From JACJWR01 sp964556255 (GTDB lineage: Bacteria; Actinomycetota; Actinomycetes; S36-B12; UBA10799), in contig CAZKVQ010000065.1 of assembly GCA_964556255.1 (NCBI GenBank), forward strand, positions 1 to 12,911: DNA of 12,911 nt, written 5' to 3'. Position 1 is the stretch's first letter; each line of letters begins with the position of its first letter. Under the pieces are notes generated by a model. That model saw nothing but the letters and a program-made list of their open reading frames with translations, ran no database searches and was not told where the DNA came from. The translations under genes were made by a program, and so were the position numbers. Of the stretch, positions 1-6,650 are shown piece after piece.

Positions 1-353
1 GCCTCGAGATAGGCCTGCTTGAACCGCAGGATGCCGATCCCCCTGTTGCGGGTATCGCCGTCGGTCCAGTAGCTCAAGTAGGGGCAGGCTTTGCGCTTCA
101 TGTCGAAGATCTCGACATAGTGACGCTGCATGGCCAACAGGGGCGTCTCGTCCATGATCGAGAGGAACGACTGCAGCGGATCCCGGGCCACTCGAGGAAG
201 CCCCGCAACCGCCCTTTCGATCTCCGCAAGCCGCGCCACCAACTTCTCGTCCGGGTACCAGAGGAGCCAGGCAGCGGCCAGCCTGGCGATCGCCCGCTGA
301 TCTGTCGTCAGGCGCCCTGGTAAGGCGACGTTCTTGGCATTCCCGTCAGGCAT
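1..353 (-). CDS. narJ: NarJ, nitrate reductase assembly chaperone (N-terminal part; runs off the left edge)
   Basis: NarJ is a cytoplasmic TorD-like chaperone that binds apo-NarG and helps insert the molybdenum cofactor before NarGH docks on NarI; it is not part of the final enzyme. About 117 N-terminal residues are visible; family members are roughly 200-240 long, so the C-terminal half lies outside the window. Translating from the ATG at 353 gives MPDGNAKNVALPGRL, then a helical stretch and the family's most conserved segment, YVEIFDMKRKACPYLSYWT followed by GDTRNRGIGILRFKQAYLEA, which matches the classic NarJ pattern Y-x-FD-x-(R/K)3-x-C-x-YL-x-Y-x-T-x-GDTR-x-RG. The ATG lies inside the end of narH (8-nt overlap), as expected for a narGHJI operon with coupled translation. 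narI should follow beyond position 1. The identification is seen directly; completeness cannot be judged. Confidence 0.93.
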   Translation of the reverse strand, partial: MPDGNAKNVALPGRLTTDQRAIARLAAAWLLWYPDEKLVARLAEIERAVAGLPRVARDPLQSFLSIMDETPLLAMQRHYVEIFDMKRKACPYLSYWTDGDTRNRGIGILRFKQAYLE

Positions 354-2022
354 CGTCAGCGCCTTCCGACGACGGGCGGACAGAGGGGATTCCCAACGGA
401 ACCGCGCCGTCCCAATTGAGCAGGTTCACCCGCGCGGTGGAATCCTCCGTTGGCACATAGCTCTCCGCTGACTGTCGAGCCTTCAACGCGTGGAAGTTCT
501 CGACCGCCACCGGAACCGGGCGCCCGGACGCCTCCCCGAACGGGCCGGAACTGTATTGCCCGGCTCCCCCCTCGACGTCGAGCGAGCACGCCAGCTCCTC
601 CAACTCACGCCCCACTTCGGCATGAGCGGGCGGGAGCACGTAGCGATCCTCGTATTTGGCTAGCGCCAGCAACTGGTACATCTCGTATATGGATTCCTCG
701 GTCAGCCCGACGGCCGCGGGCACCTCCGGCCGGACCCGCCTGCCGAGGTTGACATCGCGCATGTAGGAACGCATGGCCGCGAGCGTGTCTAGCGAGCGCA
801 GTACCGGCTTCGCGTCCCCGGCGGTGAAGAGCTCCGCCAGGTACTCCACAGGGATGCGCAGGGAGCGCAGCGCACCGAAGAGATTGTCCGCGTCCTCAGC
901 GTCGTGTCCGGTTTCCCGAAGCGCGTCGACGACCGGTGATAGCGGCGGTACGTACCAGACCATCGGCATGGTGCGGTATTCCGGATGCAGCGGCAAGGCG
1001 ACCTTGTACACCTTGGCCAGCTTGTAGACCGGGGAGTTCCTGGCCGCTTCGAGCCAGTCCGGCGGAATGCCGTTGCGGGCCGCCTGTTGCTGCACCTGCG
1101 GATCGTGCGGGTCGAGGATGAGATCCAGCTGGGCCTGGTACAGGTCCTGCGGATCCTCGGTCGCCGCCGCCTCGGCCACTCGGTCGGCGTCGTAGAGAAA
1201 GAGCCCGAGGTAGCGCAGGCGGCCGACGCAGGTCTCCGAACAGACCGTGGGAAGCCCCACCTCTAGACGCGGGTAGCACAGCGTGCACTTCTCGGCTTTG
1301 CCCGTGCGGTGGTTGAAGTAGACCTTCTTGTACGGGCAGCCGGTGATGCACATGCGCCAGCCGCGGCAGGAGTCCTGGTCGACGAGGACGATGCCGTCCT
1401 CGCTGCGCTTGTACATCGCCCCCGACGGGCAGGCTGCGACACAGGCCGGATTCAGGCAGTGCTCGCAGATGCGCGGCAGGTAGAACATAAAGGCCTGCTC
1501 GAACTCCATCTTGACGCGATCGGTGACCTCGTCGCGGATCTTCGCCAGGATCGGATCGGCGGGGGCCAGCTCCGGACCACCGGCGAGGTCGTCGTCCCAG
1601 TTGGCCGACCAGGAGATCTTCATCGGCTTGCCCGAGATCAACGACTTCGGCTGGGCAACTGGCGTGTGATCGCCCAGCGGCGCGGAGATGAGCATGTCGT
1701 AGTCGTAGGTCCATGGCTCGTAGTAGTCGGAGAGCTCCGGAAGTCTCGGATTGCTGAAGATCCGCACCAACCGCTTGAACCGCCCACCCGAGCGCAGCGT
1801 CAGCTTGCCCCGTTTGGTGCGTATCCAGCCCCCCTGCCACTTCTCCTGGTCCTGGTAGGTGCGCGGGTATCCCTGACCGGGCCTTGTCTCGACGTTGTTG
1901 AACCAGGCGTATTCCATCCCGGCCCGGTTGGTCCACGCCTGCTTGCAGGTCACCGAACAGGTGTGGCACCCGATGCACTTGTCCAGGTTCATCACCATGC
2001 CGACCTGGGCCATGACTCTCAT
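346..2022 (-). CDS. narH: NarH, respiratory nitrate reductase beta subunit (Fe-S electron-transfer protein)
   Basis: NarH carries electrons from the haem subunit NarI to the Mo catalytic subunit NarG at the cytoplasmic face of the membrane. The 558-residue product is complete and close to actinobacterial NarH in length, longer than the roughly 512-residue E. coli protein. All four cluster motifs are present: C16-x2-C19-x2-C22-x3-C26; C186-x2-C189-x4-C194-x3-C198; C219-x2-W222-x2-C225-x3-C229, in which tryptophan replaces one cysteine as expected for the [3Fe-4S] centre; and C246-x2-C249-x11-C261-x3-C265. The start at MRVMAQVGMVMNLDKC is preferred over the internal M4 because the E. coli protein begins equivalently and the ATG overlaps the narG stop by 1 nt (TGATG), with GGAGG about 10 nt upstream. 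No key residue is missing. The C-terminal 50 or so residues beyond the conserved core are low in recognisable motifs. Confidence 0.97.
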   Translation of the reverse strand: MRVMAQVGMVMNLDKCIGCHTCSVTCKQAWTNRAGMEYAWFNNVETRPGQGYPRTYQDQEKWQGGWIRTKRGKLTLRSGGRFKRLVRIFSNPRLPELSDYYEPWTYDYDMLISAPLGDHTPVAQPKSLISGKPMKISWSANWDDDLAGGPELAPADPILAKIRDEVTDRVKMEFEQAFMFYLPRICEHCLNPACVAACPSGAMYKRSEDGIVLVDQDSCRGWRMCITGCPYKKVYFNHRTGKAEKCTLCYPRLEVGLPTVCSETCVGRLRYLGLFLYDADRVAEAAATEDPQDLYQAQLDLILDPHDPQVQQQAARNGIPPDWLEAARNSPVYKLAKVYKVALPLHPEYRTMPMVWYVPPLSPVVDALRETGHDAEDADNLFGALRSLRIPVEYLAELFTAGDAKPVLRSLDTLAAMRSYMRDVNLGRRVRPEVPAAVGLTEESIYEMYQLLALAKYEDRYVLPPAHAEVGRELEELACSLDVEGGAGQYSSGPFGEASGRPVPVAVENFHALKARQSAESYVPTEDSTARVNLLNWDGAVPLGIPSVRPSSEGADDA

Positions 2023-5000
2023 CAGTACTCAACCTCCTGGGAGCGGCGCCGGATGACGGTGACCTCGTCGCGTTGGTTACCCGTCGGTCCGAGGTAGTTG
2101 AACGCGAACGACAGCTGCGCGTAGCCGCCGATGATGTGACTGGGTTTGATCATCAGGCGGGTCAGCGAGTTGTGAATGCCGCCACGGAGCCCGGAGGTCT
2201 CGGTCCGCGGAACGTCAACCGTGCGGTCCTTCGCGTGATACATGTAGACCGTGCCTTCGGGCATCCGGTGCGACACGATGGATCTGGCTACCACGACGCC
2301 GTTGCGGTTGTAGGCCTCGATCCACTCGTTGTCCTTGACACCGATCTTGGCCGCATCCTGCGGACTCATCCAGATCTCTGGCCCGCCGCGTGACAGCGAG
2401 AGCATGAAGAGGTTGTCCTGGTACTCGGAGTGGATGGACCACTTGGAGTGGGGGGTGAGGTAGCGCACGGTCACTTCGGCACCGACGCCACTGCTCTGAT
2501 CACCGAAGATGCGATGCATGTTCAGTGGGGGCCGGAAGGTCGGCAGGTTCTCCCCGATCTCGGAGATCCAGTCGTGGTCGAGGAAGAAGTGTTGTCGGCC
2601 AGTCAGCGTGTGCCAAGGCTTGAGTCGCTCGACGTTGATGGCGAAAGCCGTGTAGCGCCGGCCGCCGTGTTCGCTGCCGGACCACTCCGGACTCGTGATC
2701 ACTGGAACCGGTCGTGCCTGGGTGTCCGCGAATCGGATCCTCTTGCCCTCGTCATCAAGAGCCAGATCCGCCAACTCCGTGCCGGTGCGCTTCTCCACGT
2801 TTCGGAAGCCTTCAACCGCTACCCGGCCGTTGGTGGTTCCCGACAGCGCGAGGATCGTTTCGCAGGCGTTGACCGCCGTGACAAGCGCCGGACGGCCGGC
2901 CGCCGGGCCATCCGGGATGACCCCGTTGATCCGGGCCAGCGCCTCGACCTCCGGAGTCGGGTTGACCGAAACGCCTTTGGTCATGGTGCCGAGCTTCTCC
3001 ATCAGTGGCCCGAGGGCGGACATCTTCGCCCCAAGCGCGGTGTAGTCGCGCTCGACGACCACGAACTTGGGCGCCGTCTTGCCGGGAATCAGGTCGACCT
3101 CCCCGGTGCGCCAGTCGCGCACGACGCCGCCAGGCACGGCGAGTTCGTCAGGCGTGTCGTGAATAAGTGGCACGGCCACCAGGTCGCGCCGGGTATCCAG
3201 GTGCCCCTTGGCCAGTTCGGACACTCCACGTCCCAGCGCCTGGAAGATGTCGTAGTCGCTGCGTGTCTCCCACGGTGGATCGATGGCCGGGGTGAAGGCG
3301 TGGACGAACGGATGCATGTCCGTGCTGGACAGGTCGTGCTTCTCGTACCAGGTTGCGGCCGGCAGCAGAACGTCGCCGAAGAGTCCGGTGCTGGTCATGC
3401 GGAAGTCGATGCTGACGAGCAGGTCGAGTTTGCCCTCGGGGGCATCTTCGCGCCAGGTGATGTCCTGGGGTCGTTCCTCCGCCGGGGTCTCCTCGGCCCG
3501 AACAGCATTGGCGGTCCCGAGCAGATGGCGCAAGAAGTATTCGTTGCCCTTGCTTGATGACCCCAGCAGGTTGGCGCGCCAGACGGTGAGCACCCTGGGC
3601 CAGTTCTCCGGCGCATCGGGATCCTCAACGGCGAACTTCAACTCGCCGCTCTTCAACTTGGCCACCACATAGTCCTGCGGCGACACCCCCTGGGCGTCAG
3701 CGTCGGCCACGATGTCGAGCGGATTGCGGTTGAGCGTCGGGAAACTCGGCATCCAGCCGGCGCGCGCGGACTGCGCCAGCGTGTCGATCATCGTCCGGTT
3801 CGCGAAGCGTCCCTCTCCCAACGGTGAAGCCAGGGCGTCGGCGGCCATCCGGTCGTAGCGCCACTGACCGGTGTTGACGTACCAGAAGGCTGTGCCGATC
3901 ATCTGACGCGGTGGCCGCTGCCAATCCAGCCCGAACGCCACTTGCGCCCAGCCGGTGACCGGTCGGCACTTCTCCTGACCGACGTAGTGCGCCCAACCTC
4001 CGCCGTTGATGCCCTGGCACCCCGTCAACGTGATCAGAGCGAGGAATGTGCGGTAGATCGTGTCGGAGTGGAACCAATGATTGGTCCCGGCCCCGAGGAT
4101 GATCATCGAGCGGCCGCCGGACTCCTCAGCGTTGGCCGCGAACTCCCGTCCGATGCGGGTGGCCATCGACGCTGGTACTCCGGTGATCTCCTCCTGCCAC
4201 GCGGGTGTGTAGGGCGCCGGGTCGTCGTATCCGCTGGGCCATTCGCCCGGCAGTCCCTCTCGGGCTACGCCGTACTGGGCCATCATCAGGTCGAACACGG
4301 TGGTGACGAGGCGCTCACCCTGAACTGTCGACAGTCGGGCGGCCGGCACTCCCCGTCGATGTACCCCGCCGGCCTCGCCGTTCTCCTGATCCACATCGAA
4401 TCTTGGCAGCAGAACCTCGGCGGTTTCGGATTCCGCGGCCTCGAACAGACTCAGGGCGGGATCCACGCCCTCGAGGTCAAGATTCCATTTCCCGGAGCCT
4501 GACTCGCCATAGCGGTAGCCCATGGAGCCATTGGGAACGTGCGGCCGTCCGGTGGCTGCATCGACCAACACGGTCTTGAAATCTGCGTGCTCGCTTTGGT
4601 CACCAAGGTCCGCGGCGGTGACGAACTTGTCCGGCACCCAGGCACCCTCCTTCTGACGAAGGCTGACCAGGAACGGCAGATCGGAGTACTTCTTCACATA
4701 GTCGACGAAGCGCGGAACCTGCCGATCGCGAAAGAACTCGCTGAGGATCACGTGGCCCATGGCCATCGCCAGAGCGCCGTCGGTTCCCGGGTGCGGCGAC
4801 ATCCACTCGTCCGCGAACTTCGTATTGTCCGCGTAGTCCGGCGAGACCGTGACCACTTTCTGCCCCCGATAGCGGGCCTCCGCCATGAAATGCGCGTCCG
4901 GGGTGCGAGTCACCGGGACGTTCGCCCCCCACATGATCAGGTAGGAGGCATTCCACCAGTCGGCGGATTCCGGCACGTCCGTCTGGTCCCCGAACACCTG

Positions 5001-5741
5001 CGGCGAGGCAACCGGAAGGTCGCAATACCAGTCGTAGAAGCTGAGCATCGATCCGCCGACCATGGAGATGAAGCGGCTCCCGGCGGCATGGGATGCCATG
5101 GACATTGCCGGGATGGGTGAGAAGCCGAAGACTCTGTCGGGTCCGTGGGTCTTGATCGTGTGCACGTGTGCTGCCGAAATGAGCTCGGTCACCTCGGACC
5201 AGGAGGCCCGTACGAGTCCGCCCTTGCCCCGCGCCTGCTGGTAGGTACGGCGGGTCTCGGGGTCGCCGACGACTTCCGCCCACGCGAGAACAGGATCGTC
5301 TACCCGGGCTTTCGCCGCCCGGTAGGCCTCCAACAGAACCCCACGCACATACGGATAGCGAACCCTGGTGGGCGAATATGTGTACCAGGAGAAAGCCGCA
5401 CCTCGAGGGCATCCACGAGGCTCGTACTCGGGGCTGTCCGGGCCCACGCTGGGGTAGTCGGTCTGCTGGGTCTCCCAGGTGATGATGCCGTCCTTGACGT
5501 ACACCTTCCACGAGCACGAACCGGTGCAGTTCACCCCGTGCGTGCTGCGGACGACCTTGTCGTGACTCCAGCGATCGCGGTAGAACACATCCCCTTCACG
5601 ACCTCCCTGTCGGGTCACCGTGCGCAGGTCGGCGGACACCTGGCCGGGAGTGAAGAACCTGCCGGTCTTGATCAGGAACTCGTCGGTCGCGGTCGCGTCC
5701 GCCGGCACAGCCGGGTTGGTGTCGCCCTCGGTGGTTGTCAT
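2022..5741 (-). CDS. narG: NarG, respiratory nitrate reductase alpha subunit (Mo-bisMGD catalytic subunit)
   Basis: NarG reduces nitrate to nitrite at a Mo-bis(molybdopterin guanine dinucleotide) centre and belongs to the DMSO reductase superfamily. From the chosen start the protein is 1239 residues, against 1247 in E. coli. The N-terminal FS0 cluster motif is H68-x3-C72-x3-C76-x34-C111 (THGVNCTGSCSWK then EPRGCPRG); a histidine as first ligand is typical of NarG. D255 in QTDVPESADW aligns with the Asp that ligates Mo in E. coli NarG. Other hallmarks are VPVTRTPDAHF, DYADNTKFADEWMSPHPGTD and a C-terminal LGPTGNQRDEV. No functional twin-arginine signal is visible, consistent with a cytoplasmic active site. 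The frame stays open upstream to 6023, but the start at 5741 is chosen because it gives the normal NarG N-terminus, has GAGG 5 nt upstream, and forms an ATGA overlap (4 nt) with the regulator's stop. It runs into narH with a 1-nt overlap. Confidence 0.97.
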   Translation of the reverse strand: MTTTEGDTNPAVPADATATDEFLIKTGRFFTPGQVSADLRTVTRQGGREGDVFYRDRWSHDKVVRSTHGVNCTGSCSWKVYVKDGIITWETQQTDYPSVGPDSPEYEPRGCPRGAAFSWYTYSPTRVRYPYVRGVLLEAYRAAKARVDDPVLAWAEVVGDPETRRTYQQARGKGGLVRASWSEVTELISAAHVHTIKTHGPDRVFGFSPIPAMSMASHAAGSRFISMVGGSMLSFYDWYCDLPVASPQVFGDQTDVPESADWWNASYLIMWGANVPVTRTPDAHFMAEARYRGQKVVTVSPDYADNTKFADEWMSPHPGTDGALAMAMGHVILSEFFRDRQVPRFVDYVKKYSDLPFLVSLRQKEGAWVPDKFVTAADLGDQSEHADFKTVLVDAATGRPHVPNGSMGYRYGESGSGKWNLDLEGVDPALSLFEAAESETAEVLLPRFDVDQENGEAGGVHRRGVPAARLSTVQGERLVTTVFDLMMAQYGVAREGLPGEWPSGYDDPAPYTPAWQEEITGVPASMATRIGREFAANAEESGGRSMIILGAGTNHWFHSDTIYRTFLALITLTGCQGINGGGWAHYVGQEKCRPVTGWAQVAFGLDWQRPPRQMIGTAFWYVNTGQWRYDRMAADALASPLGEGRFANRTMIDTLAQSARAGWMPSFPTLNRNPLDIVADADAQGVSPQDYVVAKLKSGELKFAVEDPDAPENWPRVLTVWRANLLGSSSKGNEYFLRHLLGTANAVRAEETPAEERPQDITWREDAPEGKLDLLVSIDFRMTSTGLFGDVLLPAATWYEKHDLSSTDMHPFVHAFTPAIDPPWETRSDYDIFQALGRGVSELAKGHLDTRRDLVAVPLIHDTPDELAVPGGVVRDWRTGEVDLIPGKTAPKFVVVERDYTALGAKMSALGPLMEKLGTMTKGVSVNPTPEVEALARINGVIPDGPAAGRPALVTAVNACETILALSGTTNGRVAVEGFRNVEKRTGTELADLALDDEGKRIRFADTQARPVPVITSPEWSGSEHGGRRYTAFAINVERLKPWHTLTGRQHFFLDHDWISEIGENLPTFRPPLNMHRIFGDQSSGVGAEVTVRYLTPHSKWSIHSEYQDNLFMLSLSRGGPEIWMSPQDAAKIGVKDNEWIEAYNRNGVVVARSIVSHRMPEGTVYMYHAKDRTVDVPRTETSGLRGGIHNSLTRLMIKPSHIIGGYAQLSFAFNYLGPTGNQRDEVTVIRRRSQEVEY

Positions 5742-6544
5742 CGTTTCCTCTTCTTCTTCGCGTTGGCCTTCGCGTTCTTCGTCGCGTTGGTCATCGCGCT
5801 TGCTGGCGTTGGCGCTGCACCCGCGGTGTCCCCCACCTCGATGACCCGGGAGGGTCGCAGATCCGGGCGATCCAGGTGCGCCACACAGACACCCGGCCGG
5901 GCCCAAACATCTAGCGAGGTCACCGAGACGTCCTGGCCGGAGCGGGTGAGAATCTCGCCGAGCAACGCCGCGTGGATGTCGCAGATGACGGGGTTGTCGG
6001 CAACCAGGGATGCGTACGGGCACTGCCGCAGCACGATTGCGTCCCCGACCGGCGACTCCTCGGCGGAGAATCCGAGCTCCTCAAGGGTGGTTCTCGCCTG
6101 AGAGACGGCTTCGTCGGGTGACGCCGCCACCTTGTCGAAATGGGCGGTCGAGGCCCAGGCCGCCGCGGCCTCGCGGGCCACGGAATCGGCGTCGGCCGTC
6201 TCCAACTGCTCCCGCAATGAACGGTGCAATTCGGCCACCGCACCGGCCTCCTTGGCCGAGTACAGCCACGGCGGTCGACCGCGACCCTTGCGCGGCCCGG
6301 GAGTCCGGTCGACTCTGTCGGCCGCCACCAACGTATCGAGGTGACCCCGCACGGTATTGGCGTGCAGGCCCGTGGCCTCACAGATGTCCTCGATCAGCAG
6401 GGGCTGCTGGGCCGCTTCCACCATTGCCAGCACTCGATCACGGGACTCATGTTGGGCCTGGCTGCCCTGACCTGAGCGGCGTCCGGCAATCAGGCCCAAA
6501 CGAGCCAGGGCGCGACCGGTGGCGAAGCCGGAGTAGGTGGACAT
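5738..6544 (-). CDS. Winged-helix transcriptional regulator with Cys/His sensor motif (COG2345/SufR-like), first gene of the nar operon
   Basis: This 268-residue protein has an N-terminal winged helix-turn-helix at about residues 35-98, with a helix LIEDICEATGL followed by the recognition helix HANTVRGHLDTL and a basic wing (RKGRGRPPWLYS). The middle (100-165) is helical. The C-terminal sensor segment contains C175-P-Y-A-S-L, C188-D-I-H191 and PGVC220, that is CX12CX2HX28C. This layout resembles the COG2345 family that includes the Fe-S repressor SufR, whose motif also begins CX12C, but one middle cysteine of SufR is absent, and H191 or another ligand would have to substitute. The last 16 residues are a lysine-rich N-A-K repeat ending KKKRKR. 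The stop overlaps the narG start (ATGA), so it is co-translated with the reductase and faces narK1 across a 106-bp promoter region. I infer an autoregulated, oxygen- or NO-responsive controller, functionally like Corynebacterium ArnR; metal binding and ligand are unproven. GGAG sits only 2 nt before the ATG, but an in-frame TAG upstream excludes an earlier start. Confidence 0.85.
   Translation of the reverse strand: MSTYSGFATGRALARLGLIAGRRSGQGSQAQHESRDRVLAMVEAAQQPLLIEDICEATGLHANTVRGHLDTLVAADRVDRTPGPRKGRGRPPWLYSAKEAGAVAELHRSLREQLETADADSVAREAAAAWASTAHFDKVAASPDEAVSQARTTLEELGFSAEESPVGDAIVLRQCPYASLVADNPVICDIHAALLGEILTRSGQDVSVTSLDVWARPGVCVAHLDRPDLRPSRVIEVGDTAGAAPTPASAMTNATKNAKANAKKKRKR
5742..5758 (-). 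promoter_or_regulatory. narG ribosome-binding region inside the regulator's lysine/arginine codons
   Basis: On the minus strand the sequence just before the narG ATG is AAGAAGAAGAGGAAACG. GAGG (5750-5747) lies 5 nt from the start. The same purine-rich bases encode the regulator's final KKKRKR, so the basic tail and the Shine-Dalgarno site are one sequence, and narG initiation is probably coupled to termination of the regulator. Confidence 0.7.
5753..5788 (-). repeat. Three tandem 12-nt units in the regulator's tail, just upstream of narG
   Basis: Read on the minus strand the units are AACGCGACGAAG, AACGCGAAGGCC and AACGCGAAGAAG, encoding NATK-NAKA-NAKK (residues 253-264). They end 11 nt before the narG ATG. 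The repeat is visible directly. It may have expanded by slippage, and copy number may differ between strains. Confidence 0.8.
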
Positions 6545-6560
6545 GACTCCTTTCTACCAT

Positions 6561-6587
6561 ATAAACACGAGAGAGTGAATAAACACG
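6561..6587. repeat. Operator-like direct repeat ATAAACACG, 18-bp period
   Basis: ATAAACACG occurs at 6561-6569 and again exactly at 6579-6587. A related inverted copy, GTGATTTATT, lies at 6605-6614 (reverse complement AATAAATCAC). Read on the minus strand, the two exact copies fall over the likely -10 and -35 of the regulator-nar promoter. The 18-bp spacing and position suggest a regulator binding site, perhaps for the adjacent winged-helix protein; that assignment is inference. Confidence 0.55.
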
Positions 6588-6594
6588 GGGGTTA

Positions 6595-6624
6595 TTGCTC
6601 CTGTGTGATTTATTGGTGTACGGT
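6595..6624 (+). promoter_or_regulatory. Candidate narK1 promoter
   Basis: TTGCTC (6595-6600) and TACGGT (6619-6624) are separated by 18 bp and fit the loose actinobacterial -35/-10 pattern with a TAnnnT -10. Transcription would start near 6631, about 20 nt before the narK1 ATG. The half-site GTGATTTATT lies in the spacer, where a bound regulator could block or alter polymerase access. This is pattern matching only. Confidence 0.4.
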
Positions 6625-6636
6625 CGACTGCAAGAC

Positions 6637-6644
6637 GAGAGGAG
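6637..6644 (+). promoter_or_regulatory. narK1 ribosome-binding site
   Basis: GAGAGGAG ends 6 nt before the ATG at 6651. It is a strong, well-spaced Shine-Dalgarno sequence and fixes that start. Confidence 0.75.
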
Positions 6645-6650
6645 CGCACC

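Larger units (their letters stand above)
6545..6650. promoter_or_regulatory. Divergent promoter region between the nar operon and narK1
   Basis: This 106-bp gap is the only space available for promoters of both the minus-strand regulator-narGHJ unit and the plus-strand narK pair. It is AT-richer than its surroundings. For the minus strand, TATATG or TATGGT (6563-6556) is a plausible -10, which would give a very short leader. A possible plus-strand promoter is listed separately. I see no TTGAT-N4-ATCAA site of the FNR type. Confidence 0.7.

Noticed and set aside
1309..2097. Plus-strand open frame opposite narH
   Set aside because: Complementary-frame shadow rich in Val/Asp/Leu/Arg; NarH cysteine motifs establish the real coding strand.
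5742..6023. Open extension of the narG frame upstream of 5741
   Set aside because: It lies wholly within the regulator gene, encodes an Arg/Pro-rich sequence with no NarG similarity, and the start at 5741 has a ribosome-binding site and the normal N-terminus.
5145..6101. Plus-strand open frame across the narG/regulator junction
   Set aside because: Antisense to two well-supported genes, with no recognisable motif and no good ribosome-binding site.
6545..6650. FNR-, Rex- or CRP-type operator in the divergent region
   Set aside because: No TTGAT-N4-ATCAA, TTGTGA-N6-TCACAA or TGTGA-N6-TCACA palindrome is present; only single half-like TGTGA occurs.
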